Shown here piece after piece: positions 53,756 to 64,000 of a DNA stretch of 64,000 nt; position 1 is the stretch's first letter; each line of letters starts with the position of its first letter. The DNA lies in contig NC_072805.1 in NCBI RefSeq assembly GCF_028583425.1, positions 11,728,001 through 11,792,000 of the forward strand, given 5' to 3'. The notes below the pieces were generated by a model. That model was given only the letters and a program-made list of their open reading frames with translations, made no database searches and was not told the DNA's origin. Position numbers and translations under genes: made by a program. Origin of the DNA: Eublepharis macularius. Taxonomy: Eukaryota; Chordata; Lepidosauria; Squamata; Eublepharidae.

Positions 53756-56700
53756 CATGGCTGCTGCAAGAAAGAGTCCTGTCATGACAGCCTGGCCATT
53801 AACAGATCTCCAGTGAGTTATACTCCATTCCAAAAACCAACCCAGTACGTTGATTTGAACCCAAGGTCCTTTTCATAAACCCCACTGCTTTCCATCAGGG
53901 AGGCAAGAAAAAAGCCTTCCTGGTTGATCAAATTCATTGCTATGTTTTGCTTAACTCTGCAGGACATCCAGAGATCCTCATTGCAGAAACGGGGACCAAT
54001 GACAACGTGTTGTACAATGTCTCATGTTGATCTGGGTTTTGGTCAGTGCCATATTTTTTCTGTATAGCTGGCAATGCTCCCAAGTAGGTAGTCACCCCTT
54101 CTTTCCATGGGCAGCTTTGCGCAATTTTCATTATCTACACAGAGGTCAGCTAGTTTACTACTGGATGTAGTAACTGCAGGAGAGAGAGTGGTCTATTGGC
54201 AGCAATGCTACCTACAGTCTTACGGCTAGAGTATAATTCAAGAACAACTGGTTTATTTGGTGCACAGGTATACTTCAGGCAATTCTTTCATTGTGAGCCC
54301 AGGACTGTTCAGGCAGATGGGGCACCAGCTTCTTTATGTGGTAGATGAGCAGCAAGGGGAAGAACTTACAATATGACCCAATCAAAAGTCCCAAATTTTG
54401 CTTGGTCTGGCCACTCACTTGTCAAACTGTTATGCTACAAGATAAGGGAGGAAGCTATTTCTTTCCCTCGCCTGACTTCTTGTCTAGAGTCTTTTGTGTA
54501 GCCATCAGTGAGCTGTTTGGATCTGTGAGAATCCCACCTCTGACATTCCAAAAGCGTATAAAGAAGAGAGCTGCTAACGTGGAGCTGGAAAGCCTGCGCT
54601 CCAAGCCATGCATTGATCTTGGTAGCCAGCAGCCTAGTGGCAAGCAGTGCTCCCTTGAGGTCAATCTAGATGTGTAGGTTTTTAAAGAGTTGGGTCTGAG
54701 TTCCCCAGACCCAACTTGGGTTCCCTGCAGCCAAACAGCAGCTTTAGTAAATGGGTGTTAAAAAATATGAGAGAGCCCAAATGGCTTCAGAATGCCTGGG
54801 GGGGGGGGACTTCTCCCTCAAGCCATTTCCCTGTGTTAAAATAGCACAGGGAGAGTTTTCCGCCCCCTGTTTTTACTGCTCTACATGTACAGAATATTCT
54901 ACATGGAGCAGAAAAAAATAGGGAAAAAGCTCTCCTCCCAGACTCAGCTCTTTAAAAACCTGCACGTCTAGCATAATCCTTGAACTCAACACTCCATCCT
55001 CTGAAAAAGAAAAAAACTAGCCACCCACATCAACACCAGCGTTCTATAACTGCAAGTACATCTCAGACTCTTTGACATTCCTTGGTCTATGCATCTGGTC
55101 CAGCAGCAGACAGAGGCTGATGTCACCCCAGGGCAAAAAGCAATCAGTCTTTGCTTCTGGCTCTTTACCTGCCAAATTTGTCCATTCAAAAGAACTGTTT
55201 CTCTGACACATTCCCAATTCTAATACATGTATACACGAGCACATGGCACCCCATTGTTTCATATCACCTGGAAGACTTCCTTTATTGTAAAATTACTCCA
55301 TCCGTAGTATACAACGCCTTTTAGAAATGAAAGTTTGAAGTCAGCACAAATATTACAAGCATAGTATCAATTACCTAACCTTAAATGACAAGTATAACTG
55401 CAGAAAGACACACAAACTCCAGGTCCGTTGTAAATAATAAAGGAGGGAAAGGAATTATCCCAATCACCCAGAAGAAATGTTTCTACAAGCTGCACAAAAA
55501 TAATACAACAAGGTAGCCAGTCAAATCTCTTTGAGTGGCAAATGATGTCACCACCAAAAAGGTCCCATTTCGAGCATCAACATAACGACCCACCACCACC
55601 CATGATTACAGAACTTCACATAAGGTCTCTTGAGCATATGTTCCTTCAGATATGGCAGGTAAAAAACATTTACCCTTTTTAACCATTTAAGAAATTAAAA
55701 CTACAAAACAGGAACAATATTCCTTAACTGACCTACACAGAGATCAATTTGGTAAAATCTGAGTTGTGGACCATAAAGGTGGTTCCAGGCTAGTCGGCAA
55801 GCCTACGCTTCAAGCTCCCCATCACCACCACCGCCTTTTAAAAAATTAAAACTTTCCAGCCCTGGGGTATCCTAAGTGTCTTGCAGAGGGATTCACCCCT
55901 GCAATCTTCAAAAGAGGTGCCATTCAGACAGCACACAACAGAAGTGACCACTTTCTCACGGACTGGCACATTTACCGATTTGCAGGTTAGTGCCTCCCAA
56001 CTTTCACACATCCAGAGAGACTTTGAGTGACAGTGGTGACACCTCCCCGTTTCTCTTCACACTATAGAAATGTGCACCTGTGTGTGTTTTCTCTCCAGAA
56101 ATTACTTAGCTTGCATTATCAGGCCACCTGCAGCCAAATCCCCCAATTCCGCTGCTCTTCAAGCTCAGGAGCATTTTCCATTTTTAGCCTGCAAAATCCT
56201 TCATCTTCAGCACTCACTCCAGACAGTCTCCCACCATACGCATTCTCAGAAACCATTAAAGGAAAGCCAAAAAAAGCCCTCAAAGGGAGTTAAATTAGCC
56301 TGCCACTTTTTTTAAAGCTTGCTTTAAAAGCTATTAGTCCGTACTACAAATAGTTGTGTTGCTTAAACACACAGCATGCTGTCAAGTGTTCTCTCAATAA
56401 CTAGTAACATTCTCAGGTCCAGCCTACCAATAACAAAACTTACCAACAGTAAGGTTCCAATCACCCACAGACCTTCTCCCAGGGAGAGCAGCAATACCTA
56501 CAAAATGTCTCACTGGATACTTTATTGTCTGTTGAAGATGCTACTTCGTTCTGAGTCCTTGACTTTCCTGCTATAATACAATCCTCTCAGAGGCTTGGCA
56601 AGAGATTAACTGATAACACGGTATGCAAATTGGATTAACAAGGCAAAAGTTGCTCTAGGCTGCAGGAGCACAGAACTGTCCCTAAAACTCACAGGCACAC

Positions 56701-57754
56701 AGGCATGCGCAGACCCCTGCCTTGGAGTATGGAGGGTTTAGCTGGCAGGAGCCTAGCGGTCCTCAACCACAAGGTGAGCATATATGCATCATCAACAACT
56801 AACAGTAAAAGCGTACACTGAGCATTCAAAAACCATTTTCCAAGGTAATGGTTTCTTCCTAGATGGGGACCATCTGGTGAGACCAGAGATCAGGTGAGTT
56901 CATAGTACTGATCCCTTTGCTAAAAGGATTTCCCACTGCCCCTAATCACTTTGAAGAGTTCCTGTCCAGGGACCTTTCTGTAGGAGGCTGGCTGAGGTGC
57001 AAAACCCAGGCACAGCTGCCAATTTCTTGCCGGGTCATTCGCCTTCTCACGGGGTTAATCTTTTGCAGCAGAAATAAGAGAACCTTGTGGCACTATAAAC
57101 TGATTTATTACGGCATACACTTTTGTAGACTACAGTCATCTTCATTAGACTCATGGTGTCTTCAGTTGGCAGGTATCTAAGGGGGCTTAGCGAACAAATA
57201 AACTGTGGGGCCAAATGGTACCGAAATATGATACATGCTGTACTATTTCTATACCATTTCTATACAATACCATTTCTATACAAAGTTCAAATGCGTTCAT
57301 GAATAAAACAGCAACGTTCAAAACTAGTAAAACAATTCTGGCTTTCCGCAAACAATGCAAAACTGAATTATTCAAAAAGGTTTTTTACTCAGATAGGAGG
57401 GCTGTATTGTAGGGAGGGGGTCTTAGATGCTTCGCCAGTGAGTTAGGGATCATAGACTTCACTACTATGTTGCCTTATGTATTATCTGCTGCTTTAAATA
57501 TGTACTCCTATATACGACCGTGCTTCATGTTGTCCAATGTCAATCTTAGAACTGATTACATTGTTTCAGCATTTCTTCTACTCTGTATTGCATTCTTGCT
57601 AATGCTATGTCTTTGTAAACTTGTGTTTATTTACCCTATGGCACTGTTTATGGAAATGCCCTTGAAACTGACTGTACTAATCTCACACTGTGTAATCTGC
57701 ACAGTGTGTAGTTTCCAAACCAGTCCTGAAAGGCAACCTCAGAAATCTGTCAAG

Positions 57755-57965
57755 TGCACTTTTATCCCACCCTTTCTTCAAAGAGCTCAGAGCAGCACAC
57801 ATGATTCTTAATCTCCATTTAAACATCACAACAACAAGTGAGGTAAGTTAGGCTTGAGAAAGAGCAATTGGTCCAAGATTACCCAGAGATTTTGACAGCA
57901 GAGGGAGAATCTGAACTTGAGCCTCCTCCCAAATCCTAGTCTTACACTCTAATCACTATACAACA
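57755..57965 (-). mobile_element. SINE, reverse, diverged
   Basis: TTATCCCACCCTTTCTTCAA, GAGGTAAGTTAGGCTTGAGA, CCTAGTCTTACACTCTAATC and CACTATACAACAG at the right, the reversed head. Confidence 0.72.
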
Positions 57966-59256
57966 GTGGATCTCAGGGGGCATGGGCCAAATCTCTCTTT
58001 TCAAGAAAGAGTCGAGATACTAATGCCCCCAAATAAAGTTGATAAAATGGTCTACATGCCAAAAGAAGAGAGACCCCAGCCTTCAGCTGTAGGCATAGAT
58101 CTATTGACATCCCCCAAGCTACAAACTTGCTCCTTTCGATGGAGTACTACAGACTGGATGAACTGTACATCCATCTCACCTGAGTTAAGCAAACCACCTG
58201 ATGATCACCTGGCTCCAGCAGGCAACCCAAGCAAACCAAAGATGCACACACTCCACGATGGTGCGATGATGTCACTTCCAGAAGTAACGTCATCACACTG
58301 GCCATGGGAGAGCTCCCGTACCTTGGGCAGGGCCAATTTAGGCATCAAACTCTTTGCTCAAAGTATGGGAGGTCCCCACGGCCAGTGCAATATCACTTCC
58401 TGAAGTGATGTCATCATGCACCCGCCAGGGAGCACACATGCAAAGACAGAAGATCCAGTAAGTACCGGGTCCTCCCCACCAGTTGCCAGGGAGATTTGGC
58501 AACCCTGGTAGTATAGTCTATATTCCCTATCCCTGTACCAATGCATCTCTTTTCTTTGGAACCACTTCCATACCGTACAATCCTCTTTATCTGTGTAAAA
58601 AAGCCTTCCTGAATAAATTGGTTTTGTGGAAAGCCAAGAGAGTGGGAGCTTTCATGATCTCTTCAGGAAGCCCATTCCATTCCTAGCATGGAAGGGGGCC
58701 ACACAGAGAATGCACCTGAGCAGGCAGTGGTTGATTCACTAAAGGGGAATATCCATGTTCAGAAGAAATCAACTTCTGTATATGATAGGAGGCAACATCA
58801 GAAGATGGTCTTGGCCTCTGTTGGTCCTCCAAGACTACTGTGGAAAACAAGGTGTGGGACCAGAAGAACCACTGGGTACCCTTTAAGTTCTTATGAAAGA
58901 GGGCATACTAGGAATTATAGAATACCCTCCCCATCTTGGCCCCTTGTAAGTCTTTGTGTCACTTCCCCCCTGGCTTTTTGAAAGAACATGCTGCTAGCAT
59001 GCATGGATGGAGGGCAATAGCCCCAACCCCAACCCCTTTTGCAAGCAAGATGAAGGGAACAGCTGAGCAGCAAGGCAAGGCTACTCAACAGCAGAGAGGA
59101 TTTCTCCAGGACTCTTAACACTCCTGTTCATGGAATTCTGTTTACACTCCCTGCCCAAGGCCTTGACATCAGGTGAGGTTATAACTCTGGCTCCTTGATT
59201 CCTGTCACAAGGCCACCACAAGCTTGCATCTGTGGTGAACCCTCATACGGGCACTG

Positions 59257-59458
59257 AATTAGGCTTGCCAGCCTCCAGATGATGGCTGGAGATCTGGAAT
59301 TACTGATCTCCAGATGACAGATCAGTTCTCCAGAAGCAAATGGCTGCATTGGAGGGTGGATTCTGTGGCATTACACTATGCTGAGTTCCTCCCCAGGCTC
59401 CACCCCCCCCAAACCTCCAGGAATCTCTCGACCAGGAGCTGGCAACCTCACTTAAATG
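59257..59458 (-). mobile_element. TAGGGTTGCCAG-type element, degraded
   Basis: TTAGGCTTGCCAGCCTCCAG at the left and GAGCTGGCAACCTCA at the right, with the family interior (ATGGCTGCATTGGAGGGTGG). Confidence 0.78.
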
Positions 59459-59689
59459 GTTAGATAGCAGCCCTAGAGTTGAAGAGTTTCAAAACCACTG
59501 TTGTAGACCTGCAGATCTGAGTCTTTTTATGGGGACCCACAGGTCCAAATATAGTTAGGGTGACCCTCCTTTTTAAAAAAAAGAGAATGCACAAATCAAT
59601 ATAACTGCAAAAGGCTGGGCCCCATTTTCATAGGCTCTGCAACGCACTTTGGGGTCTGGAAGCGCTGCCCTAGATTTGTAATTCCAGGT

Positions 59690-60115
59690 GGGAAGCCTCG
59701 TTAGTCTGTTGTGGATTTTCCGGGCTGTATAGCTGTGGTCTTGGCATTGTAGTTCCTGACGTTTCCCCAGCAGCTGTGACTGGCATCTTCAGAGGTGTAG
59801 CACCAAAGACAGAGATCTCTCAGCGTCACAGTGTGGAAAAGATGTTGGCAGGTCATTTATATCTACTCAAGAAGGTGGGGTTGGGCTGAGTCATCCTGTA
59901 AGAGTTTCCCAGGGTGTGGAATGCTAATGGCGGGAGACTTCACTGTATCCTGAGGAGGTTCTTTTGCATATGGATTGGTATTTGATATGCTAAATACCTG
60001 CCAACACCTTCTCCACACTGTGACACTGAAGATGCCAGTCACAGCTGCTGGCAAAACATCAGGAACTACAATGCCAAGATCACAGCTATAGAGACCAGAA
60101 AATCTACAACCACCA
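59690..60115. mobile_element. Foldback repeat (GGATTTTCCGGGCTGTATAG ends)
   Basis: The left arm GTTGTGGATTTTCCGGGCTG...GGCATTGTAGTTCCTGACGT...GACTGGCATCTTCAG is mirrored at 60005-60110 (CTGAAGATGCCAGTC...AGGAACTACAATGCC...AGAAAATCTACAAC). Interior about 150 bp is not palindromic. Looks like a deletion derivative of a longer DNA element. Confidence 0.75.
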
Positions 60116-60289
60116 TCCTTCTCCAGCCATAAAAGCCTTCGACAATTTTGTCAGTCATATCATCAAATTTCACCTACAATATTGTTGTTGTTGTTGTTAT
60201 GAAGCATGGGGCGGGGGTGGGGCTAGAACCACACTGGGAAGTGAAAATGTATTTCCAATCCTCGTATTTTGGGGGAAATGGATTTCTCT

Positions 60290-61560
60290 CTCGTGCGTCC
60301 TCGAGTGAAACAACGAAAAGACTTCACAGGCCTCGGGGGACGACACCCCGCAGCGACCACCCTCAAGGACTCTCCGGCGGCCATTCTGCAGTTTAGCTAC
60401 GGGGCGAACCCGCGTCGCCGCAGGGGCGCCTCATTCGCCTCGCAGAGCCGCGAGAGGGCGCCGCAACAGCCCCGCCTCCTCCCGGCCGCAGCCGCGAGAA
60501 ACAAGCCCCGCCCCCACCGCTTTTGCGAGGGGCCTGAGGGCGAGGCAGCCGCGCCCACTGCAGCGGAAGCTCCAGCCCTTTGAGCGCCGGATTGGTTAAG
60601 CCTCCGCCTGAGCGGCAGGTTCCTCAACGTATCGAAATTTAGTCTCCTGGATGACGATACGGAAGGGGAAGGAAGCGCACGCTCATGCTTTCTGACTGAC
60701 CGAGGCAAGCTCCCTCTCTTAGCTGTTCTTAGGAGCGGCGCGCCCGGCTGAACTCGCTCTTTGGGGCAGAGGGGAGGAGCCCCCGGGTGAGGGGCGGGGC
60801 CTAGTGATTGGGAAGGGAGGTTGTTTGCAAGCGGTCGATGTTCGGCGTTCTCGCCCTCTTCTCGCGCAAGGGGCCATTCAGACGGGCACCCTCCTGGCGT
60901 GCCCATATGCGCGTCTCGCTTGCCCGGTCCCCTTGCGAGGTGGAAGGGGAAGCGAGCCCGGCCCTCTTCCCCTCTGGAGCCTGAGCGATGGGCACCCGCG
61001 GCCCGCACCCTTGAAGGGCAGCGCTTGGGCGCACGAGTCTCACAAGCACGCACACGCAGCCCACCCCGACGGCCCGGGCGAGCCTCCCCTCAGACTGGCC
61101 CGAGGAGCCCAGCCGGACAGCGAGGGCGAAGCGCCGTTCCGGGCTGCCCCTCCCTGCCAGCCTCACACGGAGGGGGGCCCTGCACGGCCTCGTCCTCCGT
61201 CCGCCGGCAGGGAGAGCGGCGAGTTGCGGCCGCGCAGCGTGGAGGCGACAATGGCCGCGGTCGCCTAGCGACCCCCTCGCTCGCCCTGCCCCGGAGCGCG
61301 GCCGGGAGCACTGGCGCGGGGAAGGGAGAGGAACGGAGCGGCGAGGCCAGCGGAGGGAGCGTCTCCCTTGCGGTCGGGTGCGGGTTGCGCTTTCCCGAGA
61401 GGGCCCCTCCGGCCGGCCTGCCTGGAACCTTTTCCTCCGGTCCCCACCTGCCCCGTCTCCCTTTCACGAGAACCCTGCGAGGAGGTAGGCCTCCCCGCAC
61501 GGGTGGTCGCGCTTCCAATTGGCCCTTCACCCCACAAAAATAGCTTCTGGGAGGGCTTGG
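60290..61560. promoter_or_regulatory. CpG island, probable promoter of a neighbouring gene
   Basis: About 1.3 kb, very rich in C+G and CpG (CGCG, GGCGCC, GCGGCCGC-like words throughout), unlike the GC-rich repeats elsewhere because it is not repetitive. It holds GC boxes (GGGGCGGGGC at about 60791, CCCCGCCCCC at about 60507), a CCAAT box on the opposite strand (ATTGG near 60591) and a plausible plus-strand donor at 61485 (GCGAGGAG|GTAGGC). The only ATG in good context I noticed there (CGACAATGGCC at 61249) opens a 5-codon frame. Long frames through it look spurious. Mammalian synteny would put TEPP/ZNF319/USB1 near here, but none of their coding is visible, so no name is given. Confidence 0.7.
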
Positions 61561-63249
61561 CCCCCGTGTCCTCGTGGTCTATGGACAGGCTCGAGATATT
61601 TTGTCACCCCGAGGAGCATCTGTCTGTCTGTCTGTCTAATCTCCGATCTTTCTGGTCCCCCATATCTGGTGAGGCTCAAAGGCACCAAGGGGCTCCCTGT
61701 GGCGAGTCCTCAGTCCAGACTCCTTTTTAGAAGCCGGGGGCCTCCTTTGTGGGACCTCAGCCGCCCCCACCATCTCAGCCTGTGGGAAGAGGCAGCTTCT
61801 TTAGATAGTCTCACTACAGGAGATATGGTGAAGAACACATGTTGGGAAATGTAATGGTAGCTAGGAAGGGTAGTTTAAAACGACAGAGCCAGCGGCAGGG
61901 CTAAGGCTTTGCTATACACTGGAGCTGTGTGAAGGGGCTGCGAAATGCCAGGAGGGAAACTTCAGCCCATTATAACCTCTCCAGGTCTAAGCCCAGCTCT
62001 GGAAGGCAGCTCCAGCCCATTTCCATTCCTCGCTGCCCTATGGTTACCATCCCACACAATTTCAGACTGGCAGAGCCTTCTGGAGGTGAAGATGAGGAGT
62101 GATCTCTGCTGGCTCTGCCTTTTTAAACTACCCTTCCCAGCTAACATTGTGTCTCCCTACACTTGATGACCATGCTCATGTAGAGACACTAAGAAGGCGC
62201 CAAGGCCAGAAGTGTTGTCATCTCCCTTTAGCATGGGCTGCTGCCAACTGTTCCAAAGAATGTGGTTTTGAAGAAATTTCGCTAGGTGGGAGGGGGGCAG
62301 CACATCCATATTTTTGACCTGCGCATGCTCAGAAGCAGACCCAGAATGTGTGTTAATATAATGTACAGGCCAGGACAGTATTTCCCTGAAATAAGAAATA
62401 CTGCAAATGCCTATTCCTTTGGCCAGGTTAACTTTGCGCAATGGCACAAACCCTCGATTTGGTGCCTTGGCCTCAAGACGCTTCACCCACCTATGCTTCC
62501 CCAGCGATTCTAATCCCATTGGAGCCCAGGAAAAACATGTTGGCCGGAGTGAAGCACAACCTCTATCACCCACTCTTGCCATCACTACGACGAATGGATA
62601 TGGACACTGTCTCCCACAGGCTCACAGATGAACACTCTAGGACAGTAACTGCCTGCTCCAAAGGTAACTAGCATGGCCAGTTTCTCGTGAGAAAGATCAG
62701 TGTGCAAATCGCACACAAGAGCTGCTGCAAAGCCTGTTGCTTCAGTTTGTAGTGTTGCGAACTGGTGTGGGTGGTCTCCATTTTGTTCTGCCTCCTATGC
62801 ATCAACATGTTAAATAATATCTGTGATGTGCTTAAAACAAAGTGCTGTACAAAACAAGGCAGTTGCATATTATGTCTACGTACACAGACCATGCCAAGAA
62901 CCCCCAATGTCTGAACTTCAATACATTATACCTAAAGGCAATAATCATAATTATAATAAACACTGCAGTGGTTTGTTGATTGTGTGAGGAAAAGCATGTT
63001 GCTTGTCCCACACATAGAAGGAAACAACTCTTTTTAATTCGGCACATCTACTTGTTACAAGTAACATGTATTCAAATAATTTAACATCTTTAAAAATCTG
63101 TGGCCCAATTAATCAAGGGCATATTTTTTACAAGCAAAATGCTTTTATTCACTTAATCAATGAAACAGTGCAGTCTTAATGATGAAGATTATGATTGCTT
63201 TTACACATAATTTACAGAAGGCCAGACTTTCATGGCTCCTGGCACAGTC
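61561..63249. other. Right of CpG island, no gene seen
   Basis: Contains a (TCTG)n run at 61620-61635, a TCTCTACAC-family copy (61800-62190) and AT-rich DNA from 62700. If the CpG island drives a plus-strand gene, this would be its first intron. Confidence 0.45.
61800..62190. mobile_element. Copy of the TCTCTACAC inverted-repeat element next to the CpG island
   Basis: Left arm decayed (GGGAAATGTAATGGTAGCTA, GGAAGGGTAGTTTAAAACGA), right arm clear (CCAGCTAACATTGTGTCTCC...CTCATGTAGAGACACT). Confidence 0.7.
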
Positions 63250-63535
63250 TGTAGCTGTTTCCACACATCCTTAAAGGGCCAGCCCATTCACCAAATGCTG
63301 CCGGCTTTTCCCCTTCCCTCCACACGTCTCATTAGCAGGCTGTTCGGCTTCCATTTTTTCAGAACCTTTTCTGAGAATGCATTTTCCTGTGCTTCCCGAA
63401 AAGATGCCAACAAAACGGAAGCCAAACAGCTTGCTACTGTTTTGAAATCAGAGACGTGTGGAGTGAAGGGGGAAAGCCGGCAGCGTTCAGTGAGTGGGCC
63501 ATCCCTTTAAGGACGCGTGGAAATGCCCTGCATAT
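63250..63535. mobile_element. Foldback element (TTTCCACAC ends)
   Basis: The left arm TTTCCACACATCCTTAAAGG...CCGGCTTTTCCCC...CCACACGTCTC is mirrored by GAGACGTGTGGAGTG...GGGGGAAAGCCGG...CCTTTAAGGACGCGTGGAAA. Near-complete hairpin over about 280 bp; a half-copy with similar ends starts near 43158. Confidence 0.78.
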
Positions 63536-63549
63536 GCAAATATAATATG

Positions 63550-63745
63550 AAGCTGCCTTATATATTGATTCAGGATATTGGTCTAGCGCAGTAGTGCCTC
63601 TTGTGATTGGCAGCAGATCTCCAAGGGCTCAGGCCAAGAAGGGACTTTCCTGGCCCCCTGCAAGCAGAGATCTTTTACCTGGGGATTGAATTCGAGACAT
63701 TCTGTGTGGCATATAGTTCCTCTACCCATGAGCCATAGCTTCTTC
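63550..63745 (-). mobile_element. tRNA-derived SINE (GGCTCAGTGGTAGAGC type), reverse
   Basis: GAAGCTGCCTTATATATTGA, GGCAGCAGATCTCCAAGGGC, GGGATTGAATTCGAGACATT, CTACCCATGAGCCATAGCTT. Confidence 0.8.
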
Positions 63746-64000
63746 CCAAAGGCAAGGTGCAAGATGTCACTTGTAGCATGTGGCGAGCACTCACTCGCAG
63801 AATGAACGGAAGACTTAAGGAAGCCTTTCAGAGAGGGCCAGCTTCTTTAATTCAAGCCTGTTTTGAACATGACCACTTGCAGGCAAGATGCATGTCTCAC
63901 TGCATGCACCCAGCAGCTTGATGTAAGTCGCTAAACGATGCACGCAATGCTAGCCCACCAACTGAACCCAAACCTAACATTTCTCAAACCTTTAAACACA

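Larger units (their letters stand above)
52496..60289. other. 5' flank or 5' introns of CNGB1, no gene seen
   Basis: About 7.8 kb holding SINEs at 53.5 and 57.8 kb, a TAGGGTTGCCAG element at 59.26 kb and a foldback at 59.7 kb. The plus-strand frame 54345-54677 ends in a coding-like stretch (VRIPPLTFQKRIKKRAANVE) but has no supported splice structure. An untranslated first exon of CNGB1 should lie here or further right. Confidence 0.5.

Noticed and set aside
54345..54677. Plus-strand 110-codon frame ending with a coding-like stretch, considered as TEPP or another upstream gene
   Set aside because: No supported splice acceptor or donor, no family recognised, and the first half reads like non-coding DNA.
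60397..61543. Frames of 218 and 240 codons on opposite strands
   Set aside because: Chance frames in a CpG island (few stop codons in GC-rich DNA), Arg/Pro/Gly/Ala-rich, no recognisable domain.

Overview
This window is vertebrate nuclear DNA, most likely from a squamate reptile. It has intron-exon structure, no dense ORFs, and is crowded with repeat families typical of lizards: tRNA-derived SINEs, a 5S rRNA-derived SINE, short TAGGGTTGCCAG-type inverted-repeat elements, many hAT-like foldback elements, a Helitron and a Ty1/copia retrotransposon. The repeat mix suggests a gecko, but that is an impression and not a result. Long ORFs outside the retrotransposon are chance frames in GC-rich repeats.

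The one host gene I can name is CNGB1 (rod cyclic-nucleotide-gated channel beta subunit), on the minus strand. The window holds its 5' half, the GARP (glutamic-acid-rich protein) region. The start exon at 52362-52495 encodes MLGWIEKVVPQPP. Small exons then run leftwards at 50.9, 48.4, 46.0, 44.7, 39.7, 37.1, 34.2, 27.1 and 23.0 kb. The splice phases of the first eight (0,1,2,0,1,0,1,2) fit one another without exception, and four exons carry the short proline repeat (W/F..-(V/I)PQP) that marks the GARP part. Less certain exons on the same strand lie at 20.2, 7.0-7.3 and 5.0-5.2 kb; the one at 7 kb has an in-frame TAG. The Glu-rich stretch and the channel itself must lie left of base 1.

Layout: 0-4 kb holds a GC-rich hAT-like element, a complete non-autonomous Helitron (1028-2434) that is mostly minisatellite, and a triplicated repeat. 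From 4 to 27 kb are introns with SINEs and inverted-repeat elements, a 44-bp satellite grown from the end of a DNA transposon (16.08-16.52 kb), and a nested insertion with a perfect 8-bp target duplication (18.35-19.07 kb). From 27.6 to 32.2 kb is a full-length Ty1/copia element with a related solo LTR 271 bp away, both inside one CNGB1 intron. From 32 to 52 kb are the well-phased CNGB1 exons among repeats. From 52.5 to 60.2 kb I see no gene. From 60.3 to 61.6 kb is a CpG island, probably the promoter of a neighbouring gene whose coding part I cannot see.

I found no undescribed multi-gene system. The most interesting items are the GARP exon chain and the stop-interrupted exon, the Helitron, the satellite born from a transposon end, and the copia element with a half-tRNA-type primer site.
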